A stretch of DNA of 64,000 bases from Tetrastigma voinierianum (Eukaryota; Streptophyta; Magnoliopsida; Vitales; Vitaceae). Position numbers and translations under genes: made by a program. A model generated the notes under the pieces. That model worked only from the letters and a program-made list of their open reading frames with translations. It searched no databases and had not been told where the DNA came from. Position 1 is the stretch's first letter. Every line of letters starts with the position of its first letter. This document shows, piece by piece, positions 55,918 to 64,000 of the stretch. The DNA lies in contig JAEQBH010006813.1 in assembly GCA_016808115.1 (NCBI GenBank), positions 62,001 to 126,000 of the forward strand, written 5' to 3'.

Positions 55918-57885
55918 AATTGACTTCAAGATAAAACCTGTAGGCCATTTTCATGAACAAACAGATCCAAAATAACAGAAACTAGAGACTAAACATCAAC
56001 CACTAGCAACACCACAAATGAAATGGGATTAAAGGTTCAATTCAACTCAATTTCGCATCAAATGGCAAGGATTCCCACAATCATTTCATAAATGGAAGGC
56101 AAGTAATAAACATAAATTTCAATTTTCAATCGTTATATCAAGTTAATCATCCAAATACAAAAAAATATATATATTATTGTTATTTTTGAAGAGAAAAAGA
56201 AAAATTATTAAATAGTGAATATTATAGAAATTGAGGGAACTGAGCAATTAGTACCAACTATAATGGTGATTCAATCACTTTATCTAAGCTTGAGCTTTTA
56301 GGAGAGTTGGTCATTTAACACTTTAATCATAAGTTTCTGCTTCTTGATGTTGAAACACAAGTATCTTAATGTCAATAGCAGATAGTATAATTATTCTTCA
56401 AAGAATTGCTAGATTGAGCACCAAAACACAATTATCTTAATGTCAATAGAAAATAGTAAAACTTCTCTTTAAAGATTATCCACATTGAGATCTTAAACTC
56501 AAGTATCTTAAAATCATTAGCAAAATTTTTTAAATTTTCTTAAGAACTTGTGATACTCCTTTTATAAATATTTTTTGCACTAATTAAAGATTTTTTTAAT
56601 TTTAAATTAAATAGAAAGGAAAAAGTCAGAGTAGAAAATTCTCATGGCTTAAGTGATTGTAAGTATGATTTTGATTATGTAATTTCTACAACTCACTACG
56701 TTGATTTACCGCATCTGTTTGATGCCAAATACCAAATCAAAACTTATTACAAATTAAATTGATATTGTTCTACTTGGCTATGTTTGTGTTTACTATTTCA
56801 AAAAACAAGAATGATGGGAAGAACAAGAACAAGTTCGTCTTTTTTTATTTTTAAAAACATGAAACTTCTATTTTCAATAACACTAACCAAACATTCCCTA
56901 ACAAAAACATGAAACTGCTTTTAAATCGGTTTTTATTATGAAAAACAAGAACATGGAGAACAAAATTGGTTGGTTTAAAAATGCATTTCTATTCAAAACT
57001 GCTTTTTATTCAAAAATTGGTTTTATTCAAAAATCGTTTTTATTTTGAATAGGGATTGGATGTCAAAACTAGTTTTTATTCTTAAAATCGCTCTTTATAT
57101 TTTCATCATTTCTTCTAAAACTGAAAATATATTATCTTTGGAACTTCAATGCATGAACCTACCAACATGCAACAACCAACACGCAACAGGCAACACGACA
57201 ACACTTAAAAAAATATACCCTATCAATTTTAATTGTAAATCTTAAAACCAACATAACCTCTATTATAAGATTATGATAATCGCCCTTTAAGTCGAGATGA
57301 AGCCAAGATTTGTTTCGCTACCCATTTCAAAGACGTAAAACGAAATAAAAGCATTATAAGATAAAGATTTATGTTTCACAAAAAAAAAAAAAAATCAAAC
57401 GAGAAAAAAAAATTGAAGCAAAAGTGATGATTTTTTTTACCTAGAAAACGATTATGAGGAAAACAAATATAGAGGAAGAGGATCATCGCCATCGATCAAA
57501 ATCAGACGCAAGGAGAAGACATGAAAAATGCTCGAGGATCGCTATCGAGGAGGGACCGTTGGAGGCCTATGGCAAGAATTGAGAAGGAGAAGAAGAGCTC
57601 GAGGTTTTGCAAAAAGCCAAGAACCATAAGGAAACTAGGGCTTGGAAGAATAAGTGGATAACCGGATAAGTAAAGTAAAAAAGGGGTTTTTTATTTAATT
57701 TGTCAAACTGGTCAGCCTAAAAATCTAAATAACCTCGATTCAATATCGTTAATTTTGACCCACTAATCGTGTCGAGGCCAAATTTCCGCCTAATTATTTC
57801 GCCAACAAAATTGTGAGCCTAACCCAACCCTAATTTCGGGGTAGGCTCCAAGCAGCCCACCAGCCAGCCCAAATTTCCAGCTCTA
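55918..57885 (-). mobile_element. Probable 5' part of the hAT element split by Athila
   Basis: The reverse complement of the right end (57885 leftward) reads tagagctggaaatttgggct, close to the terminus of the hAT-like element at 24606 (tagagatgagaatatgggct). Minus-strand 57690-57480 looks like a leader exon rich in CTTCTCC and ends ttttctag/gtaaaaa, a possible donor. If joined across the Athila insertion, this gives the promoter side of the transposase at 44278-42302. The middle (55918-57480) is AT-rich with a 71 bp repeat. Confidence 0.45.
56350..56565. repeat. 71 bp tandem repeat, three units
   Basis: cacaagtatcttaatgtcaa at 56356, cacaattatcttaatgtcaa at 56427 and ctcaagtatcttaaaatcat at 56498, with similar following bases. 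Confidence 0.75.
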
Positions 57886-58050
57886 GTTCAGGCTACTCTT
57901 TAAAAAAAATAATTGTAAATTTTCACAAAAAAGTACATAAAAAAATGTGAAAACCAAAAATACCCCTCATTAATGGAAACTAACGAATTAATGGAAACGA
58001 ACAAGCTTGTCAAATGACTTGTGGTACATCCGACCAAAATGTTGAAGTAA
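57886..58050. other. Short AT-rich spacer
   Basis: No feature seen. It contains the duplicated word attaatggaaac (57970-57998). Confidence 0.5.
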
Positions 58051-58325
58051 TACATTGACTAGCTAAAGTAGTACATTGACTATTATTGTAGTATATTGAC
58101 TAGTTATGAAATTACAAAGAGTTATAGTAGTACATTAACCAGTTACAATAGTATATTGACTAGTTATGGTAGTATATTGACTATTTAGAGTAGTAAATCG
58201 ACTATTTATGAAAGTACATTAACTACTTATGCTAGTACATTGACTATTTATGGTAGCACATTGACTATTTATTATAATACATTGACAACTTATTGTAGTA
58301 AATTGACTACCTAGGGTAGTAAAGA
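58051..58325. repeat. 21 bp minisatellite, about 13 units
   Basis: The unit is close to tacattgactatttatggtag. Thirteen copies can be counted in ~275 bases, with point changes. More scattered copies (gtagtacattcactacttatg) occur at 58885-59060. Confidence 0.9.
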
Positions 58326-59214
58326 TGCTAAAAATTGTTTAATTTCACTTGATAATATAATTTAATTTAAGACATAGACAGTTTGACAACATACAAGTAA
58401 AACCAAAATTTAAGTAAAAAAAACATATACATTTTTGAGATCACGGTGTCCAAGCACTGTTACATCATAATGTTTATACATTTTGTTCACACAATGTCCA
58501 AGCACAACCAATGTTTGCCTTATAATGTTTATACAATGGTTCCAATATTACACAATATATAGCACCAAAAAAATACATGAATTGTTCACTACTTTATACA
58601 TAACGCAACTCCTTGCTTGCCAATTAGAATAAGCCACCAAATCCAAACTCTCTAATTGCATCAGCTTCCTTCTTCATCCAACGCATACAATGGAAAGGAA
58701 TTTACACTCTAAGCACCATGAAATAGGTATCTTTCTAAAAATATAACACAAAGAACCACATACATTTAACGTTGAAGAATATAAATAAAGAATAAACATT
58801 TATCATTTTAGGATGAAATTGATCATCTCATCAGGTGATCGTGGGAAGATACCTCACATTTTTTTGGGTTTTATCCATTTATGTATTATGGTAGTACATT
58901 CACTACTTATGATATTATATTCATTAGTTAAGGCAGTACATTGTCTTATTAAGCATATGAAGATATCTACTAGTAACTTATGATAGTACATTCACTGTCT
59001 AGGGTAGTAAACTGACTAGTTTTTGTCAGACAATTCATTATGGTAGTACATTTTAAATGCTATATTATGAGCAATACTAGCTTCTTTACATCATAGCATT
59101 TCTCGTAAAACATGCCACCACAAAGTTGAAACAAGAAACTAACATTTTAATTGGAAAAGGTATTTTCAACAATCAGAACATCATTCAACATAATAACAAA
59201 AAACCAAAAACTAC
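58326..59214. other. AT-rich stretch with stray 21 bp repeat units
   Basis: At 58450-58560 'caatgtccaagca' and 'tataatgtttatac' repeat locally. At 58885-59060 four to five copies of the 21 bp unit reappear. No coding signal. Confidence 0.6.
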
Positions 59215-59575
59215 ATGTGACCACAAAACAAACCGTAACTACTAATAAAGAAGAAAATAAAAATTTATCCCTTATGAATAAAAAACGAACTGTAACAAAC
59301 CAACTAAGAAAAATCAAACATTTATCCTCATGGATCAAAATGAGCCTAAGAACCAAAGAAGAAAATAATCAAACATTTATCCCTAGACCAAAAAATGAAC
59401 CAAAACAACCAATGAAGAAAAAAAATCAAACTTTTATCTCTTATGGACCAAAAAAATGAGCCGGAACAACCAAAGAAGAAAATAATCAAACTTTTATCCC
59501 TTATGGATCAAAAAATGAACCAGAACGACCATGAACATTGAAAAAATCAAACCTTTACCCTTACCTTTGCCCTAG
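59215..59575. repeat. ~59 bp tandem repeat, about six units
   Basis: The unit runs aaccaaagaagaaaataatc, then aaacttttatcccttatgg, then atcaaaaaatgaacc. The best copies are at about 59350-59525. The Lys/Asn-rich open frame across it is a by-product of the repeat. Confidence 0.85.
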
Positions 59576-60920
59576 CTATTGACGAACGAATGGAATCACA
59601 AAATCGCGTTCCATTTGAAGTCAGGAAGATGGAGTACTAGATTACATGAGAGACATGCCTTTGCCCTTAGGAGAAAATGAGATCGCACGAAGAAGAAGAA
59701 TGTTTGGGAAGGGAGTATAATAAAATCGGGAGGAGAATGGTCGAGCAGGCAAAGAAAGGAGGGGTTATACACTTCAAAATATTTGTTTTTTTTAACTACA
59801 GTTTGCATTAAAGAGGGGCATTTTTGGTTTACACATTTTCATTTAAGGTATTGTTTTAAGTGCATATTCACAATTATTTCAGATAGAAAGAAGTCTGAAT
59901 CAAAATCATATTCTTTGTAATATATATACAAATATTTTGTAATATATATACCTGCTTTTTCCCTAATTATTTTGTCACGAACGAGCATCATGGGTTTTGG
60001 GACTTTAGAGGCTTTTCAACCAACGCATTAGGATAGAATAGGTTAGGATAATCAGTTCCATGATAGCCACCACGCACGACCTCACCACTAAGAGAACGAC
60101 AAGCAGCCTTTACACGCACGCTCTCACGCTCGCATGCCATGCGACCATCACGTAAGCCTCCACACACACGTGAAAACGCATTCCACACTCGTGTTGTGTT
60201 GTGAGAACTGATAATTCATCATATTTGTCAGGGGTTCGAGCCTCAAACCTTTCGTCCCCACTCCTACTTCATTAATTACCACTTGGGCTAGTCCTCAAGA
60301 ACCATATTTATTTAAAAAGTTATCAAAAAGGGTATGATTAGAAATGATAATTCTCGGATCTCCATATTTAGGAATTTTTAGATATTTCATCTTTCTCGTC
60401 TTTTTCCTTATTCCCACTTTAACTTCACTAATTATTATCATTATTATTATTTTTCTAAATAAAATACAATATTATTCATTCACATTCGCACAGATCAACA
60501 AATCCAAAATAAAAATTACTAAAATCCATATAATGCATTTAAATAATATTTTGCTAATAATATAATAACTTGACATAGAGCTTACAAATTTAATAATATA
60601 ATTACTGTAATATCTATAAATCTAGCTTCTTCAACGTGATCGACGACCATAATTGATATCTGACGAACTTTTCGCCTGCCAATCGCTCTACACAAATAAA
60701 TCGCTACAAAACGATAAAAAGATTACATCGTGAACAAATCGACACAAACCAAAAGCACAACAATAAGAAAACAACAACATTTAAAAAAAGACCATGTCAG
60801 AATAAACGTCACAATACGACAGAATAAAAATAAATAAATAAATAAAGTTCTTTGTGAAGAACCATTTATTTAGGCAAAAATGAATAAGATAAGAGAAAAG
60901 GAGAATATGATTATTATTGC
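59576..60920. other. Unannotated AT-rich stretch
   Basis: 59600-59760 is purine-rich and resembles a leader exon read on the minus strand, without a terminus. atatatatac occurs twice near 59925-59950. Around 60229-60295, aggggttcgagcctcaaacc followed by accacttgggcta resembles a pol III B-box-type tail of a SINE-like repeat (plus strand). No gene is recognised. Confidence 0.45.

Positions 60921-61019
<99 letters not shown>
60921..61019 (+). repeat. (ATT)33 microsatellite, 99 bp
   Basis: A perfect run of 33 TAT/ATT triplets, preceded by a broken part (gattattattgc). The poly-Ile open frame through it is an artefact. Confidence 0.97.
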
Positions 61020-61880
61020 GATATGTATGTTATACAAAAGTATAACACTCCATACTTATTGTCACGTTAAATGGTAATTTAGACTAGTATAATGAACTAA
61101 ATTAATATAATAAAAGTACAGTTTTTTTTTTTTCACATTTAAACAAATTATATTTTTCTTTCTTCTTCCTATCACGTAAAAATTGAGAGATGAAAGACAT
61201 AAGATAAGAACTAAATTTGCAATGTCTGGGGTTGACAATTAATTTTCTAGATGAGATATTAACCTTTTAGATATGTGAAATAAATTGAAATATTTTGAAA
61301 TTCTTTAAAATTTCTCAATTTAGACTAAGATTTGCTTATAGGTTTATTGATAATACAGAAAAATTCGAATATTTAAACAAGTAGATTTAGATGGAAACCC
61401 TAACCATCCCTCCTATTTTCTCTTCCAAACCCTTTTTGGTTAAAGAGAAGTGAATTTTGGTAATTTTTGGCTTGAAATCACTCCTTCCATCGATTCCAAA
61501 TTTGGGCTTTTTTTCAAATAAAATGGCTTCTTCCACATTGTTTGAATTCTGCCTTGTTTTTTTTAGAAAGTATTTTTGTCATAGACTCAGGGGCCAGTGT
61601 TTTCGTTTCAAGGTAACAATTAGCTTTTCTACGGGGTTTTCACTTTGGCAATTAAATGACAAAGCTTCTATTCGACATCATCGATCAAATCATTCTCGCC
61701 AAGATGTCGCAGATTTGAAACCTTAAATATTCTGCATATTTTTTTATTATCAAACGTGATAAAGTTTCGGTACCTTAGCTGACTGAGCTTAGAATTTATT
61801 CTTAGAGGGGGCATAAATTAACATAAAAGGGCTGGTATCCCAGTTTCGATGCATCAAGTTTCACCATTTGTAAAGTATAA
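61020..61880. other. AT-rich stretch, nothing firm
   Basis: An 89-codon plus frame at 61457-61726 contains MASSTLFEFCLVFFRKYFC and a His/Arg/Ser-rich end, but I recognise no family. It precedes the open frame at 61881 and could be part of the same decayed unit. Confidence 0.35.
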
Positions 61881-62078
61881 CAGAGTGTAGGTTCGGATCT
61901 TCGTGATTTCATGTTATTTTCTTACCAATTTTTCAAGGAGGCATATGGTCCCCGCACTACTCGCTCTATTAGTGTTCGAGCATATTCTTTTGCTATTAAC
62001 CCGGATGTCATTCCCATTTTTAAAGTTTTTAACTCTTCGGATTATGTGAAATCTATTGTATCATTAACCAATCAATAA
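61881..62078 (+). other. Unidentified 65-codon open frame with poly(A)-like tail
   Basis: The frame (first ATG at 61911) contains KEAYGPRTTRSISVRAYSFA and INPDVIPIFKVFNSSDYVK, and stops at 62076-62078. Composition is protein-like (balanced charges, Pro, Tyr, no low complexity), unlike the chance frames around it. Just after it come caataaatttatc and an A-rich run, like a poly(A) signal and tail. tttttcaag before gaggca could be a 3' splice site. It may be the last exon or 3' end of a gene or element copied into this place. I cannot assign a family. Confidence 0.35.
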
Positions 62079-62282
62079 ATTTATCTTTTCAAAAAATAAA
62101 AATAAAATAGACGTGATGAAAAATTAATAATATTAAGTAGGATGAAGGAAGACATAAATCTAGATAAAGAAAAAAAGAGAGTTGGTGAAATTAAAATATA
62201 ATAAAATAAAATCGACCATATTACTTAGAGAACTAGTAGTTATATAGCTATCAGAAGAGTTCATAAAGGTAATTATTCAAGA
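62079..62282. other. AT-rich spacer
   Basis: A-rich at the start, then no feature. Confidence 0.5.
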
Positions 62283-62636
62283 GAGTGTAATTATTATTAA
62301 GTTATAAAATATAAGATAATTGTTTACTTGAGTCTTGGCCTCCTTAATGATTTTCTTTGTACAACTAATCATTTTGTTATAATACAATAAACTATCCCCA
62401 CTGCGAGTTGAACCCCTCCCTGGATGTCCTGCTTTTTAGAGTGTAATTATTATTAAGTTATAAAATATAAGATAATTGTTTGGCTTGAGCCTCAGCCCCC
62501 TTAATGATTTTCTTTTACAACTAAGCACTTGTTATAATACAAGAAACTATCTCTACTCGGGAGTCGGGAACCCTCATCGATGTCTTGTCTTTTTAAACTT
62601 TAAACCCTCTACCAAATGAGCTAAGCATGTGGACTT
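62283..62636 (-). mobile_element. SINE-like copy with a 156 bp tandem duplication
   Basis: On the minus strand from 62636: atgcttagctcatttggtag (A-box-like, as in tRNA 'TAGCTCA..TGGTAG') and then gggttcccgactccc, a disrupted B box. The tail (gataattgtttggcttgagc ... agtgtaatt reversed) is repeated: gagtgtaattattattaagt occurs at 62283 and 62439. The left copy has a better B box (ggttcaactcgc on minus) but lacks the A-box part. Related sequence lies at 28020-28260. Confidence 0.55.
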
Positions 62637-62747
62637 TATGACAAAATTTTAAATACTCTTATTTCGTGTTAATTAGAACCCCTATAACATGAGTACAAAG
62701 ACTTATTATTATTATTATTATTTGACTATTAATCCAATATTGCAACA
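62637..62747 (-). repeat. Start (U3 side) of a Ty1/copia 3' LTR
   Basis: On the minus strand the LTR starts TGTTGCAATATTGG at 62747, right after the purine tract cttgaggaggag. It includes an (ATT)n run and tatttaaaa. Its other end is unclear because the SINE-like sequence adjoins or interrupts it. Confidence 0.6.
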
Positions 62748-63250
62748 CTCCTCCTCAAGTTGGTCCATAGATGTCACACATGCCCAACTTGCCTAAAAAC
62801 TTTGAGAACACTCGACTTGAAAACAGCCTTTCGCGAGTGATATCGCCTAATTGATCTTCTGATCGAATCTTAGCAATCCCGACAATTCTTTCTCATCCAA
62901 TTTCTCCCCTAATGACGATCATGTTGTATCCGATTATGAGCAATATCACATGTTGCCTAGTCATTACTAATAAAGCCGAATCCATCGCTCTAGGCAGATA
63001 GCGCAAATCCATCAAAAGAAGTCTTAATGACAATGTCACATATTCCAAGTGTCATACCCTTAAATTCAAATTTCACTGAACGTAAATAACATTCCCCGCT
63101 CTTGCTTCTCCATGTAACGAGATTACCACCTACAAAGGTGAAATATCCCAAGATCGTCATTACCCGTCATCTAAATATACCAACATCACTATATGCATCC
63201 ACACTTTGACACCACATTTTTACTAACAAAATGCCCTTTCCAGGAGCGAA
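62748..63250 (-). pseudogene. RNase H remnant of an Ale-like Ty1/copia element
   Basis: On the minus strand: YFTFVGGNLVTWRSK, then MTLGICDIV, LPRAMDSALL-like broken words, EKLDEKELSGLLRF-like words, and the end KFLGKLGMCDIYGPT followed by a stop just before the polypurine tract. This is the C-terminal end of copia pol. Frameshifts are visible. It continues the RT at 63251-63644. Confidence 0.75.
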
Positions 63251-63644
63251 CATCAAATACCTTAAATGCACATAATCATTCATATGTTGCCTCAAGATTA
63301 TGCATAAATCACAATACTTAATGCATAAAGATCCGCCTAGTGTGGGCCATACATCAATCTTCCAACGAGCCTCCTGATATCTCCCTTATCAACAAGAACC
63401 TATTGGGCCTCAACACATAACTTCAATCCTTCTTCTATCGGTATCGCACCGTTGACATGCCGAGATACCAGCCTCGCAACAAATCTAAAGCATATTTTCT
63501 TTGAGATAAGAAAATCCCTTTATCAGATCGAGACACTTCGATCCCAAGAAAATATTTCAAGTGACCGAGGTCTTTCATTTCGAATTCACTTGACAAGTAA
63601 CTTTGTAGAGCCTTCCTTTCATCAAAGGTCATTTCTCAGAACCT
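63251..63644 (-). pseudogene. Reverse transcriptase remnant of an Ale-like Ty1/copia element
   Basis: The frame from 63632 reads DERKALQSYLSSEFEMKDLG, HLKYFLGIEVSRSDKGIF and LSQRKYALDLL, the copia RT block just after the catalytic motif. FMHNLEATYE-like words (about 63290) follow. The upstream half, including the YVDD motif, is missing because a different sequence starts at about 63645. Confidence 0.88.
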
Positions 63645-64000
63645 CGTGACGCCCCAAAACCGGGGTCCGCTGACCAATTGTCAACTTACGGACACGGGAA
63701 TGCTCTGCACCCGACACTACCATTTAAAATCAGTCTCCTTGCACTGTGGATCTCTACCCAAGGTACATAACCCGTCCCAACAATCACAATGACCACGCAG
63801 GTCCAAAAGCGAGTAAAATAATGGCCACTTGGGCCCTTGCATCAATACTCACAAAAATATATCCCAACTATATAAAATAGTTTCAAGAGTTGATAAATTA
63901 CTCTTATACAAACATATATTAAAATTATAGAATTCTAATACATGTCATACATAATAATACCAAAGCCACAACCCGGCTTTCTTCTAAAACGACCTCTAAG
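63645..64000 (-). repeat. End of another LTR, inserted in the copia RT
   Basis: cgtgacgccccaaaaccggg starts exactly where RT similarity stops. It resembles the reverse complement of the 3' tip of the solo LTR at 26743 (tgtgacgccccaaatcccgg). The rest to the window edge has no coding match. Read this way it is a minus-strand LTR whose body continues beyond the window. Confidence 0.5.

Noticed and set aside
59151..59459. 102-codon Lys/Asn-rich frame
   Set aside because: It is created by the 59 bp A-rich tandem repeat.
60880..61077. Poly-isoleucine frame
   Set aside because: It is a translation of the (ATT)33 microsatellite.
1..64000. CRISPR array, bacterial operons, phage or organelle insert
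   Set aside because: No regularly spaced identical repeats, no ribosome-binding-site-led gene runs, and no recognisable plastid or mitochondrial genes. The content is plant transposon DNA.

Overview
This window looks like plant (flowering plant) nuclear DNA made almost entirely of mobile elements. I find no intact protein-coding host gene, rRNA, tRNA, CRISPR array or bacterial-style operon. The basis is the mix of families: Ty3/gypsy Tat and Athila elements, Ty1/copia elements, hAT DNA transposons, tRNA-derived SINE-like copies, a foldback MITE and AT-rich satellites. Nearly every coding stretch carries stops and frameshifts, so I annotate coding remnants as pseudogenes. The species cannot be named from the sequence.

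Left block (1-22428), visibly richer in G and C: two related Tat-type Ty3/gypsy elements in tandem, both on the minus strand. Element A runs off the left edge and has its 5' LTR at 10502-11118. Element B is complete (11173-22428), with two ~600 bp LTRs and a 5 bp target duplication (ataat). Read right to left, both have gag, protease, reverse transcriptase, RNase H, integrase, a purine-rich tract, a tandem-repeat zone, and an ORF on the opposite strand (PF04195 'putative gypsy type transposon' family) with a small GT-AG intron at the same place in both copies.

Middle block (22434-36013), AT-rich: a 1.8 kb non-autonomous hAT-like element carrying a broken HD-Zip class I homeobox fragment; a ~2 kb solo LTR with target duplication tgtat; a hairpin MITE; a SINE-like copy; a second ~2 kb LTR of a related family in the opposite orientation; a CpG-rich block with palindromic ACGACGTCGT motifs; and a three-unit satellite.

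Right-centre block (36014-57885): a complete but dead Ty1/copia element (36014-42167), a degenerate hAT transposase gene on the minus strand (42302-44278), and a complete but dead Athila element (44352-55912, target duplication aatac). The Athila appears to have inserted into the 5' part of the hAT element, whose outer end is probably near 57885.

Right end (57886-64000): three tandem-repeat arrays, a 99 bp perfect (ATT)33 run, an unassigned 65-codon open frame at 61881-62078, a tandemly duplicated SINE-like sequence, and a minus-strand Ale-like Ty1/copia 3' end whose reverse transcriptase is cut at about 63645 by the end of another LTR. Overall it is a nested transposon region of the kind found in plant heterochromatin; heterochromatic location is inferred, not seen.
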